DNA from: Acidobacteriota bacterium
GTDB lineage: Bacteria > Acidobacteriota > Blastocatellia > RBC074
Reading direction: 5' to 3'
Assembly (NCBI GenBank): GCA_018269055.1
Contig: JAFDVI010000034.1
Coordinates: forward strand, 1-64,000
DNA length: 64,000 nucleotides
Positions 30,755 to 39,498 of this stretch are shown here, piece after piece (position 1 is the first letter of the stretch; each line of letters opens with the position of its first letter). The translations under genes and the position numbers were made by a program. The notes beneath the pieces were generated by a model. That model saw only the letters and a list, made by a program, of their open reading frames with translations, was not told where the DNA came from and ran no database searches.

Positions 30755-31678
30755 CTACAATCCAATCACGCCTGCACGAATCAGCAGCAGTGACAACACG
30801 CCGACGATCAGCCACAGCACGACGCCCTGCACCAACGGACGCGCGCCAACTTTTTTCAGTGTGGCCTTGGAAATTCCGCAGCCGATCAGAAACAGTGTGA
30901 CGGTCAATCCAATGCGCGCCAGCTTGACGATCCACGGATAGACCGTGCTGCCTGCGGGCAGGTATGTATTGACGACCGCCGCCAGGCAGAAAAACAAAAT
31001 GAACCACGGCCATTGAATTCGGGCTTCGCGGCGTTTGACGAAAGCCGTGCCAATCGTCATTGGGACGATCCACAATGCGCGCGCCAGCTTGACCGTTGTT
31101 CCCACAGCCAGCGCGCCCGCGCCGTATTTGGAAGCGGCTCCGACCACGGAACTGGTGTCGTGAATGGCCAGCGCCGCCCACAATCCGAACTGGGTTTGAT
31201 TCAACCCCATTGCCAATCCGATCGCCGGAAAAATCAACAATGCCACCGAATTCAAAATAAACACAGTGCCGAGCGAAACAGACATCTCTTCGTCATTGGC
31301 TCCGGCGACGGGGCCGACAGCGGCAATCGCGCTGCCACCGCAAATGGCTGTGCCGACGGAAATCAACAGCGCGTTAGTCTCCGCGACTTTCAACAATCGT
31401 CCGAGCGCCAATCCCAGCGCCATCGTTGCGGTGATTCCAAGCGCGGTGTAAATGAAGCCCGACCGTCCGGCGCGGATGACTTGTTGCAGATTCATCCCAA
31501 AACCCAGTCCGACGACGCACACTTGCAGCAGGGTTTTGGAAAAGGATTTGGTTTGTTTGGCGTATGGGTGATGGAAAAACAGGCCGAACGCCAACCCGAT
31601 TGCCAGCGCAATCGGCGGAGACGACCAGGGAGTGATGGTAAAAATAAGTGCGAGAAAGAAAACAAGCTTGGCAAACAT
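30755..31678 (-). CDS. YeiH-family (UPF0324) putative sulfate/anion exporter
   Basis: 307 residues with about ten hydrophobic membrane segments. Family features: the N-terminal TPWSSPPIALAIGLAFGL, the glycine-rich CVVGLGFGMNLQQV, the re-entrant segment SVGTAICGGSAIAAVGPV and the mid-chain LWAALAIHDTSSVVGAAS. Members sit in the inner membrane; substrate evidence is thin and sulfate export is only a family suggestion. It ends 5 bases from the palindrome that separates it from the TIR-NACHT gene. Confidence 0.85.
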   Translation of the reverse strand: MFAKLVFFLALIFTITPWSSPPIALAIGLAFGLFFHHPYAKQTKSFSKTLLQVCVVGLGFGMNLQQVIRAGRSGFIYTALGITATMALGLALGRLLKVAETNALLISVGTAICGGSAIAAVGPVAGANDEEMSVSLGTVFILNSVALLIFPAIGLAMGLNQTQFGLWAALAIHDTSSVVGAASKYGAGALAVGTTVKLARALWIVPMTIGTAFVKRREARIQWPWFILFFCLAAVVNTYLPAGSTVYPWIVKLARIGLTVTLFLIGCGISKATLKKVGARPLVQGVVLWLIVGVLSLLLIRAGVIGL

Positions 31679-31739
31679 GCGCGTGGCAGTATACGCACGG
31701 CTGCCAAAGCTGTCTAACTGTTCAGATCACAGAATTTTC

Positions 31740-31822
31740 GACAGGATTTACAAGATTCAACAAGATGAAAACCGGATTGAAACACACGTAGCGCTAATCC
31801 TGTTCATCTTGTAAATCCTGTC
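31740..31822. repeat. Inverted repeat, ACAGGATTTACAAGAT family
   Basis: The left arm at 31740-31769 (GACAGGATTTACAAGATTC...) pairs with 31796-31822 (...CATCTTGTAAATCCTGTC). It lies between the yeiH-like gene and the threonine dehydratase gene, both on the minus strand. A second member of the same family is at 43925-43997. Confidence 0.8.
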
Positions 31823-31835
31823 TGTTTCCGACTGT

Positions 31836-32789
31836 CTAGGCTTTCAAGTAATCGGACAGCTTCGCCAAATCCACATTGCCGCCGGACAAAATCACACCGA
31901 CGCGTTTGCCCGCAAAATCGAACTTGCGATGGAAGACGGCTGCGGCAGCGGCTGCGCCGGAAGGTTCAACCAGCACTTTCATCCGTTCCAGGATAAAGCG
32001 GATCGTCGCGATCAGTTCTTGGTCGCTGACCAGCAGAATGTCTTCGACCAGTTCTTTGACAATGGGGAAGGTCAGTTTGCCCGGCGCGGTGGTTTGCAAC
32101 CCATCGGCGATTGTCTTGGGAACTTCGATCTCGACGCGTTCACCTTTGCGCATGGATTGCCATGTGTCGTTTCCGGCCTCCGGTTCGACGCCAAAGATTC
32201 GCGTTGCGGGCGAAAGGTGTTTGGTCGCAACGGCCAAACCGGCCAGCAATCCGCAACCGCTGCAGGGGCTGAGCAGAAAATCCAGTTCCGGTACGTCTTC
32301 AAACAATTCGATGGCCGCTGTGCCTTGCCCGGCCATAATCAAATCGTCGTCAAATGGAGGCACCAACACCAGGCCGCGTTCCTGACTGATGCGTTCGCCC
32401 GTGCCTTCGCGGCTTTCGGTGTAGCGGTCATAAAAGACCACCTCCGCGCCGTAACCGCGCGTGCCGTTGACTTTGATCTGCGGCGCGTCGTGCGGCATGA
32501 CGATCACCGCCGGAATGCCAAACAACTTCGCTGCCAGCGCAGTCGCTTGCGCATGGTTGCCGGAGGAATAGGCCAACACGCCGCGTTTGCGTTCGGCTTC
32601 GCTGAGCGAAGCGATCTTGTTATACGCGCCGCGAAATTTGAATGCGCCTGCGCGCTGGAAGTTTTCGGCTTTGAAAAAGACTTCGCAGCCGACAAGTTCG
32701 TTGAATTGACGCGAAGTCAGCACCGGCGTGCGGTGGGCGACTCCGGCAATTCGTTGGCGAGCGGCAAGAATGTCGTTGTAGGTAATCAT
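31836..32789 (-). CDS. Threonine/serine dehydratase, PLP-dependent
   Basis: 317 residues, fold type II PLP enzyme without a C-terminal ACT domain, so of the short catabolic/serine-racemase-like type. The Schiff-base lysine is in AGAFKFRGAYNKI; YSSGNHAQATALAA is the substrate loop; PCSGCGLLAGLAVA is the phosphate-binding glycine loop. Expected reaction: threonine to 2-oxobutyrate and ammonia. Threonine dehydratase, serine racemase and hydroxyaspartate dehydratase share these motifs, so the exact substrate is open. Confidence 0.87.
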   Translation of the reverse strand: MITYNDILAARQRIAGVAHRTPVLTSRQFNELVGCEVFFKAENFQRAGAFKFRGAYNKIASLSEAERKRGVLAYSSGNHAQATALAAKLFGIPAVIVMPHDAPQIKVNGTRGYGAEVVFYDRYTESREGTGERISQERGLVLVPPFDDDLIMAGQGTAAIELFEDVPELDFLLSPCSGCGLLAGLAVATKHLSPATRIFGVEPEAGNDTWQSMRKGERVEIEVPKTIADGLQTTAPGKLTFPIVKELVEDILLVSDQELIATIRFILERMKVLVEPSGAAAAAAVFHRKFDFAGKRVGVILSGGNVDLAKLSDYLKA

Positions 32790-32802
32790 ATTTTAGGAGG
32801 TG

Positions 32803-32885
32803 GGAGGTAGGGGATGGGAGATAGGCAGGAGGTTACGTAAGTACGAACTTTTCCCAACTCCTGACTCCCGTCCCCCAACTCCTAT
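32803..32885. repeat. Imperfect purine/pyrimidine inverted repeat
   Basis: A G-rich arm at about 32803-32845 (GGAGGTGGGAGGTAGGGG...) pairs loosely with a C-rich arm at about 32850-32885 (...CTCCCGTCCCCCAACTCCTA). It fills the gap between nadC and the dehydratase gene and touches the nadC stop. Boundaries are approximate. Confidence 0.5.
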
Positions 32886-33748
32886 ACGGGTTTGATCTTG
32901 AAACTAATGTCCACCGCCGGAGCCGAATGTGTCAGCGCGCCGATGGAAATCAAATCCACGCCCGCTTCGGCGTAGGCGCGAACATTGGCCAGCGTGATGC
33001 CGCCAGAAGCTTCCAGCAGCGTGCGGCGTTCGCCCGGTTCGTGCGCTTCGACCAATTCGACCGCCTGGCGAATCACATCCGGCGTCATGTTATCGAGCAG
33101 CAAAATATCCGCTTTCGCTCTCAAGGCTTCTTTGACCTGATCGAGCGTGGCGACTTCGACTTCGATTTTGTGCAAATGACCGGCGGCTTCCCTGGCGCGG
33201 AGCACTGCGTTAGTGACGCTGCCCGCCAAGGCGATGTGGTTGTCTTTGATCAACACGCCATCGTCCAGGCCCATACGATGATTGTGGCCTCCGCCAACCG
33301 ACACGGCGTATTTTTCCAAACTGCGAAGTCCCGGCAAGGTTTTGCGCGTATCAACGATTTTGGCTTTGGTTCCGGCGATGGCCTCGACGTATTTGCGCGT
33401 CAAGGTGGCTATGCCGGAAAGATGCTGCAAAAAGTTCAGCGCGACGCGCTCCGCCGCCAACAGCATTTGGGCATCGCCAACAACACGGGCAAAGATTTTG
33501 TCGGGTTGCAGCAATTCGCCGTCAACGGCAGTGGTTTCCACTTCCAGATATGGGTCAAGATGCATGAAGACTGCATCGGCAACTTCCAATCCGGCCAGCA
33601 CCAATTCCTGTTTGGCCATGAAATTTCCGCGCGCCTGTTGGCCGGATTTGACCACGGCGCGCGAAGTGATGTCTCCGCGCCCCAAATCTTCCGCCAGCGA
33701 ACCGGCGGCGATGTCGTCAATGAGTGGAAAGTCTTGAGGGTTGATCAT
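32882..33748 (-). CDS. nadC: Nicotinate-nucleotide pyrophosphorylase (carboxylating)
   Basis: 288 residues. Quinolinate phosphoribosyltransferase family: an N-terminal domain with DIAAGSLAEDLGRGDITSR and a barrel domain with TRKTLPGLRSLEKYAVSVGG, HNHRMGLDDGVLIKDNHI and LEASGGITLANVRAYA. It makes nicotinate mononucleotide from quinolinate and PRPP in de novo NAD synthesis. Its ATG overlaps the stop of the upstream adenosine deaminase gene (ATGA, 4 bases), suggesting translational coupling. Confidence 0.96.
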   Translation of the reverse strand: MINPQDFPLIDDIAAGSLAEDLGRGDITSRAVVKSGQQARGNFMAKQELVLAGLEVADAVFMHLDPYLEVETTAVDGELLQPDKIFARVVGDAQMLLAAERVALNFLQHLSGIATLTRKYVEAIAGTKAKIVDTRKTLPGLRSLEKYAVSVGGGHNHRMGLDDGVLIKDNHIALAGSVTNAVLRAREAAGHLHKIEVEVATLDQVKEALRAKADILLLDNMTPDVIRQAVELVEAHEPGERRTLLEASGGITLANVRAYAEAGVDLISIGALTHSAPAVDISFKIKPV

Positions 33749-35412
33749 GGTGTCAAAGTTTGCCCGGCAATGTAGCTCTTTTCGAACTTGATAAAGTCTT
33801 TTTCGAGGTTGAATTGCAATTTGGCTCGCGCGTTGGCGTCAAGATACCGCTGGCAAGCTGCAGTAGGAGTGGCGGTTTGCAGTGCAGTTTGGCAAACCGC
33901 GACGGGTGAAAATCGGTTGGCGTCTCGCCACAAACTGCCGCCGCCGATAAATGCATGTTCCAGACTGGTTCGCGCCATGCGTTTCAACTGCCTGTAATCC
34001 AGACCGTGGTCTTTCACCGCCTTGGCGTATTCCTGCGTCATTTCCGAGCGCGAAATTCCCAGATCGTCTGTGGCCAGCGCCACCGGCACGCCGAATTTCA
34101 GATACAGCGGCAACGGATGCTCTTTGCCGCGCACGCCCAAAATTCCGTCATTGCTGGTCAAACAGACTTCCACCAACACGCGCTTCGCGGCCATTTCCTT
34201 CAGCAATTCGTAGGGTTTGTCTTCGTACATCACGTCCACGCCGTGGCCGATACGTTGGGCGTGGCCAAGCTGCACCGAATCGCGGATGTGAAAACGCAAG
34301 CCTTCCGGTGGAACCAACCCCGGAGCCAGTTCGCCTGCGTGCAAGCTGATGTTGCCGGTTTTGTATTCTTCGACCGTGTGCAGGTAATCCAGCATTTTCA
34401 TTTGCAGCGGGAAATTGTTCATCGAAGCCCGCGTGTCTTCGGCCTGAACCATGTTCAGCGCAACGACGCGCGGTTCGGCTTTCATGATTTCCATAGCGCC
34501 GACCATTTGGGCAAAGGCTTCGCGCGGAGCGAGACTGCGCGCCACCTGGTAAACGTACCGAATCGGCAGTTTGCAAGCCGGGCTGGCTTTTGATGAATCT
34601 GCGCAATTCAGCAACTCTCGCAACCGCGATTCAAGCTGATCCAGATTCGCTTTGGTTTCCTGAATGGCGCTGGTCGTTCCGGGCGAAATCGGTTGCACAA
34701 TTCCGCCGGCCAATAACTCTTCGCGCTTTTTGGCCAGGAACGCGTTCAATTCAACGGCAGAAAGTTGGGTCAGGTTGCTGGTCGGCCAGTCGAGCTTGCG
34801 TCCGGCTTCGCGGGATTTGCCGTTGTCGGGCGTCAGCATGATTTCCAGATAACCGACGCGTTCGGAAACGGCACGTTTGGCGACTTCGGCCACCATATCG
34901 CCGAATCGTGGGCTGTCGCTGGCCGACCCGAATTTGGCGAAGGCATCGAAGAATTGATCGTGACCGCTCAACCCCGACCGTTCCCAATTCAACATGGACA
35001 TGGCGTACAACATACGGCGATAAAGCACACCATCCACCAACGCACGGCTGGCCGGCGGTTTGGCCGCATTGCCATCACAGGTCACTAATCCGAACGTCAC
35101 CGGATCAACGCAAATGTTGGATTGCGTCGCTGCCCATTCGATGAACGATTCGGCATACACCGTGCCGGACAAATGCAGATGCAGGTCGGCCCCTTTGGGC
35201 ATTTCGCGCAGGAAGGCATACAGCTCCAGGGGATTGTTTTTGATTGAATCGAAATATCGCGCGGTTCTCAGCTCTGCGGATGTTGTGCTGGATAAGGAAA
35301 CCGCTGGCGCTTGCGCGAAAGTTTGCCGCTGATAGGCAAAGAGCCAGACTAGCGCAACACTGAACAGCGTCAGCTTGTTGAGAAGCGTTGTCGAATTGGA
35401 TAGGGGGTGCAT
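33745..35412 (-). CDS. Secreted adenosine deaminase (ADGF-like)
   Basis: 555 residues from the ATG at 35412, with GGAG 6 bases upstream; a longer frame begins at 35475. A signal peptide covers about residues 1-34 (NKLTLFSVALVWLFAYQ ... TFAQA). Deaminase metal and substrate motifs are in order: HLHLSGT (HxH), SLHAGE, RIGHG and ATDDLGIS. The length and the spacer between the HxH motif and the rest match the adenosine-deaminase growth-factor type more than the 330-residue cytoplasmic enzyme. It should convert adenosine to inosine outside the cytoplasm. It is coupled to nadC by a 4-base overlap. Confidence 0.88.
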   Translation of the reverse strand: MHPLSNSTTLLNKLTLFSVALVWLFAYQRQTFAQAPAVSLSSTTSAELRTARYFDSIKNNPLELYAFLREMPKGADLHLHLSGTVYAESFIEWAATQSNICVDPVTFGLVTCDGNAAKPPASRALVDGVLYRRMLYAMSMLNWERSGLSGHDQFFDAFAKFGSASDSPRFGDMVAEVAKRAVSERVGYLEIMLTPDNGKSREAGRKLDWPTSNLTQLSAVELNAFLAKKREELLAGGIVQPISPGTTSAIQETKANLDQLESRLRELLNCADSSKASPACKLPIRYVYQVARSLAPREAFAQMVGAMEIMKAEPRVVALNMVQAEDTRASMNNFPLQMKMLDYLHTVEEYKTGNISLHAGELAPGLVPPEGLRFHIRDSVQLGHAQRIGHGVDVMYEDKPYELLKEMAAKRVLVEVCLTSNDGILGVRGKEHPLPLYLKFGVPVALATDDLGISRSEMTQEYAKAVKDHGLDYRQLKRMARTSLEHAFIGGGSLWRDANRFSPVAVCQTALQTATPTAACQRYLDANARAKLQFNLEKDFIKFEKSYIAGQTLTP

Positions 35413-35487
35413 CAGGTTCTCCAAAAAGACGATTTTTCGTGACTGCCGGTTTGAATTCAGACAAGTTGTTTGCAACCTGCAAGGGGG

Positions 35488-38259
35488 TTACAGCGAATCA
35501 ATTGTGGCACGCAGCTTGGCGAGTTGATCGCTTAGCTCCGCCGCACGGGAGCGCGATTCCGCGACGACTTCAGCGGCGGCGCGAGCAATGAAATCCGCAT
35601 TGCCCAGTCGTTTTTCCAAGCCCGCCAGTTCGTTTGTCAGCTTGCCGAATTCTTTTTCCAGCCGCGCGCGTTCCTTGTCGAAATCAATCAATCCTTCCAG
35701 CGGAACGGCGACTTCGGCGCCGGTAAATACTGCACGGGCGGAACCTTTTGCAGGTTCGATCTTTTCGACGAATTCCAAATCGTTGATCCGCGCCAACCGC
35801 TTGATGTGATCGCTCATGCTCGTCAGCACATCGCGAGCGGCGGCATCCGCCGGAGCGACCGTCGCTTTCAATTGCACTGAAGGCGCAATGTTAAACGTCG
35901 AACGAATGTTGCGCAGCTTGGTAATGGTTTCAATTACGAGTGCCATTTCGCGTTCGGCGCGGCCATCCAGTTGCGCGGAATTGTGCGAAACAAACTCGGC
36001 GGTGCTGATCGTGTCGCCTTTGTGCGGCAAGCGTTGCCACAACTCTTCAGTGATGTACGGCATGATCGGATGCAGCAGACGCAAACTGCGTTCGAGCACG
36101 TAAATGATCCGGCGTTTGACGGCCAGCGATTGGTCGCTTTGCTCTTTCGTCGTAACAAACGGTTTCGACAGTTCGATGTACCAGTCACAGAAATCATTCC
36201 AGAAAAACCGGTACAACTCTTCCGCCGCCTCATGGAAACGATATTCGCCCAGCGCGTTGTGAACTTCCAGCGCGATGCGATTCAACCGGCTCAGAATCCA
36301 GCGGTCTGCCAGTTCCGGTTCGGAAAGCTCCGTTTCCCAATCAACCGGTTCCTGCGCTTCCAGAACTTCGTCGCAATTCATCAACACGAATCGCGCGGCA
36401 TTCCAAATCTTGTTGGCGAAATTGCGGGAGCTTTCCAGTTTGGAATCCTGCAAGGTGATGCTGACGCCTGAAGTCGAAGCCGCCGTCAACATAAACCGCA
36501 CGGCGTCGGTGCCGTATTTGTTGAACATTTCCAGCGGGTCAACGACGTTGCCTTTGGTTTTGGACATCTTCTGGCCTTCTGGATCGAGCACCAGCGCAGT
36601 GATGTACACCGTGTGAAAGGGCACCTCACCCATGAATTTCAAACCCATCATCATCATACGCGCAACCCAGAAAAAGATGATGTCGGCGGCGGTGATCAAC
36701 AATGTCGTCGGGTAATAAGTTTTCAGGTCCCCGGTTTGTTCCGGCCAGCCCAAAGTCGAAAACGGCCACAGCCCTGATGAAAACCAGGTGTCCAAAACAT
36801 CCGAGTCTTGAGTCAGTTCGATTGGCGAATCAACTCCCTGGGCGGCCAAGCGTTCGCGGGCTTCTGTTTCGGAACGCGCCACAACAATTTGACCGTCAGA
36901 TGTGTACCAGGCAGGAATGCGATGCCCCCACCAAAGTTGGCGAGACACGCACCAGTCCTGAATGTTTTCCAGCCAGTTGCAGTAAATCTTGGTGTTGCTT
37001 TCAGGGATAAATTTTGTTTTGCCATCTTTGACGGCTTGCAGAGCCGGTTCGGCCAATGGCTGCATCCGCATAAACCATTGCATCGAAACCAGCGGTTCAA
37101 CGATGGTGCCGCTACGCTGGCAATGGCCAACGTTATGCGTGTAATCCTCGACCTTCAGCAACAAGCCGAGCGCTTCCAAATCGGCGACGACGACCTTGCG
37201 CGCTTCGCGAGCGTCCAGCCCGCGATATTTTTCCGGCACGGCATCAGTCATCTTCGCGTCTTTGCCGATAACTTGCAGAAATTCCAGGTTGTGGCGTTTG
37301 CCCATCGCAAAATCGTTCGGATCGTGTGCCGGCGTGACTTTGACAAAACCAGTCCCAAAATCCTTTTCGACAATTTCATCCTGAATAAAGGGAATTTCGG
37401 TGCCTACCAGCGGCAACACAGCTTTTTTGCCGACGACTGAAGGGTAGCGGCCTTCGGCTGTCGCATCTTCAGGATTCAACGCAATTGCCGTATCGCCGAG
37501 CATCGTTTCCGGTCGAGTCGTCGCGACGACGATGAAATCTCCGGCAGGAGTCGTGATCAATCCGGATTTCTGGTCTCCTTCGTTGGCTGTGACATAAGCT
37601 TCGGCCAAGCCTTCAACCGGCGAATTCGCAGTGCGGCCAATCGGATACGCAATGTGATAGAGCTTTCCTTTGACCGGCTTCATTTCCACTTCCAGATCGG
37701 AAATTGCCGTTTGCAAACCCGGCGACCAATTGATCATGCGCTCGCCGCGATAAATCAATCCTTCGTCATACAACCGCACGAAAACTTCCTTGACGGCATT
37801 GGACAATCCGTCGTCCATCGTGAACCGTTCGCGCGACCAATCCACCGATTCGCCCAGCACGCGCATTTGTTTTTGGATCGTGCCGCCGGAATGTTCTTTC
37901 CATTGCCAGACGCGTTCCAGAAATTTTTCGCGCCCCAAATCCTGGCGTTTGATGCCTTCGGCAGTCAACTGGCGTTCGACGATCATTTGCGTGGCGATCC
38001 CAGCGTGATCGGTTCCGGGCAGCCACAGCACGCGATTGCCGGACATGCGTCGCCACCGAGCCTGCACATCGTGCAAGGTGTGATTCAGCGCGTGACCCAT
38101 GTGCAGATAGCCCGTCACATTCGGCGGCGGAATGACCATCGAAAACATTTTGGCTTTCGGGTCAGTGTTGTGTTCGGGGGAAAAATAACCGCCTTGTTCC
38201 CAGAACGGATACCAGCGGTCTTCAACATCTTTTGGTTCGTAAGTCTTCGGAATTTCCAT
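35488..38259 (-). CDS. valS: Valyl-tRNA synthetase
   Basis: 923 residues from the ATG at 38259 (a TTG at 38274 is an alternative). Class I signature [17 protein letters not shown] (HIGH motif) and [12 protein letters not shown] (KMSKS motif with Thr for the last Ser). Between them is the editing domain ([17 protein letters not shown]). The C-terminal tRNA-binding coiled coil ([20 protein letters not shown], ending in about 60 helical residues) is specific for ValRS. A palindrome-rich gap lies upstream. Confidence 0.97.
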   Translation of the reverse strand: MEIPKTYEPKDVEDRWYPFWEQGGYFSPEHNTDPKAKMFSMVIPPPNVTGYLHMGHALNHTLHDVQARWRRMSGNRVLWLPGTDHAGIATQMIVERQLTAEGIKRQDLGREKFLERVWQWKEHSGGTIQKQMRVLGESVDWSRERFTMDDGLSNAVKEVFVRLYDEGLIYRGERMINWSPGLQTAISDLEVEMKPVKGKLYHIAYPIGRTANSPVEGLAEAYVTANEGDQKSGLITTPAGDFIVVATTRPETMLGDTAIALNPEDATAEGRYPSVVGKKAVLPLVGTEIPFIQDEIVEKDFGTGFVKVTPAHDPNDFAMGKRHNLEFLQVIGKDAKMTDAVPEKYRGLDAREARKVVVADLEALGLLLKVEDYTHNVGHCQRSGTIVEPLVSMQWFMRMQPLAEPALQAVKDGKTKFIPESNTKIYCNWLENIQDWCVSRQLWWGHRIPAWYTSDGQIVVARSETEARERLAAQGVDSPIELTQDSDVLDTWFSSGLWPFSTLGWPEQTGDLKTYYPTTLLITAADIIFFWVARMMMMGLKFMGEVPFHTVYITALVLDPEGQKMSKTKGNVVDPLEMFNKYGTDAVRFMLTAASTSGVSITLQDSKLESSRNFANKIWNAARFVLMNCDEVLEAQEPVDWETELSEPELADRWILSRLNRIALEVHNALGEYRFHEAAEELYRFFWNDFCDWYIELSKPFVTTKEQSDQSLAVKRRIIYVLERSLRLLHPIMPYITEELWQRLPHKGDTISTAEFVSHNSAQLDGRAEREMALVIETITKLRNIRSTFNIAPSVQLKATVAPADAAARDVLTSMSDHIKRLARINDLEFVEKIEPAKGSARAVFTGAEVAVPLEGLIDFDKERARLEKEFGKLTNELAGLEKRLGNADFIARAAAEVVAESRSRAAELSDQLAKLRATIDSL

Positions 38260-38332
38260 GCGATTGATTGCCAATAAGTCTGTGAATACTCAATCTATTC
38301 GGCAGCAAAAAGGTGGGCAAGGCTCGATTGGT

Positions 38333-38525
38333 TTCGTCCCGGAGGGACGGTTTGAATTTAGCCCAGCAATTTAATGCTGGGGGCCAATCTAATCTGGTTC
38401 GCGTCCTGTAGGGACGCCTGAGTTCCTGGCAAAGGATTCAAGCGTCCCTACAGGACGCGATGGTTTACCCGCCCATACCCGGCGATGAATCGCCGGGCTA
38501 ATCTCAGCCGTCCCTTCGGGACGAA
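38333..38525. repeat. Four-level nested palindromic element upstream of valS
   Basis: Three pairs of arms are nested about one centre: 38333-38350 with 38508-38525 (TTCGTCCCGGAGGGACGG / CCGTCCCTTCGGGACGAA), about 38356-38380 with 38478-38501 (TTTAGCCCAGC... / ...GCCGGGCTAA), and 38401-38417 with 38442-38458 (GCGTCCTGTAGGGACGC / GCGTCCCTACAGGACGC). Each arm is itself a small hairpin. The element occupies most of the 448-base gap between the divergent valS and esterase genes. No ORF is credible in the gap. Confidence 0.8.
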
Positions 38526-38707
38526 GAAGTTATCAATGGCCTTGCCCCGTATATTGCTGCATAACATCAATAATCAGTGCGAATTGAAGCGGCGAGTATC
38601 GCCAATCAATTTGTAAATGACAACCACCAATGGCAGCGTCATTGCTTGACGCCCGATTGATGATTCAAGCAAGCTAGGCCCACTTTTTATTAACCAAGGA
38701 ATCATTC

Positions 38708-39400
38708 ATGAGCGAGCATACGTTTTCTCTGTTTCATCACACAGCTCCGGGCAAAAGCGGTCTGAAGGGCAAGCCTCCATTGTTGTTATTGCTGCATGGG
38801 TACGGCGCGAACGAAGACGATTTGTTTTCGCTGGCCCCGTACCTGGACGAACGCTTTTTCATCGTCAGCGCCCGTGCGCCCATCGCGTTGCGCGGAATGA
38901 GTGGGCACGCCTGGTTCAATCTGGCCTTCACCCCGCAAGGCATTTCCGTAGACCCGACGGAAGTCGAAGCCGCCCGGCACACCCTGCACAAATTTATCGG
39001 AGAGTTGGTCGAAACGTATGAACTGGATGGGAATGCGGTGTATCTGATGGGGTTCAGCCAGGGAGCGATGATGAGTCTGGCCGTTGCCTTAACATATCCC
39101 GGTACCGCTGCAGCCGTGGTTGCCATGAGCGGACGGTTGATGCCGCACACGCTGCAACAAATTCCGGACAAGGACGCGCTGATCGGATTGCCTGTCTTTG
39201 TCGTTCACGGCACGCGCGATGGCGTCATTCCCATCAGCCACGGACGCGAAACCAGCCGCATGCTTTCCGAATTGCCGATTGATTTGAGCTACAAGGAATA
39301 CGACATGGGCCACGAAGTTTCCGCCGAAAGCCTGGAAGACATTGTGGATTGGCTGCGCGGGCAACTGGATCGCGCTTCGTCGGGTACGCTGATCAATTGA
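38708..39400 (+). CDS. Phospholipase/carboxylesterase-type alpha/beta hydrolase
   Basis: 230 residues. HGYGANEDDLFSLAPYLDER forms the oxyanion region, GFSQGAMMSLAVAL holds the nucleophile Ser, VHGTRDGVIPISHGR the Asp and YDMGHEVSAESLED the His. This is the Abhydrolase_2 (carboxylesterase/thioesterase 1-like) family, usually cytoplasmic, acting on short acyl esters or lysophospholipids. No signal peptide. The physiological substrate is unknown. Its stop precedes another inverted repeat by a few bases. Confidence 0.88.
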   Translation: MSEHTFSLFHHTAPGKSGLKGKPPLLLLLHGYGANEDDLFSLAPYLDERFFIVSARAPIALRGMSGHAWFNLAFTPQGISVDPTEVEAARHTLHKFIGELVETYELDGNAVYLMGFSQGAMMSLAVALTYPGTAAAVVAMSGRLMPHTLQQIPDKDALIGLPVFVVHGTRDGVIPISHGRETSRMLSELPIDLSYKEYDMGHEVSAESLEDIVDWLRGQLDRASSGTLIN

Positions 39401-39405
39401 GATTG

Positions 39406-39491
39406 TAACGGAACAGGGAGCGGTAGCGACCTGGTGGTTCGTGATGTACGAACTCCGAAACTACCCCGTCGCTACTGCTCCGGGTTCCGTA
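39406..39491. repeat. Inverted repeat between convergent esterase and STAND genes
   Basis: The left arm at 39406-39430 (TAACGGAACAGGGAGCGGTA...) pairs with 39468-39491 (GTCGCTACTGCTCCGGGTTC...) with small mismatches. It lies exactly between two convergent stop codons and may act as a two-way transcript end. Confidence 0.7.
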
Positions 39492-39498
39492 CCGCTTG

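Noticed and set aside
27706-30755. A DGR reverse transcriptase or template repeat near the TIR-NACHT gene
   Set aside because: No reverse-transcriptase-like protein and no second copy of the variable segment were seen in the 64 kb; the DGR idea therefore stays a hypothesis.
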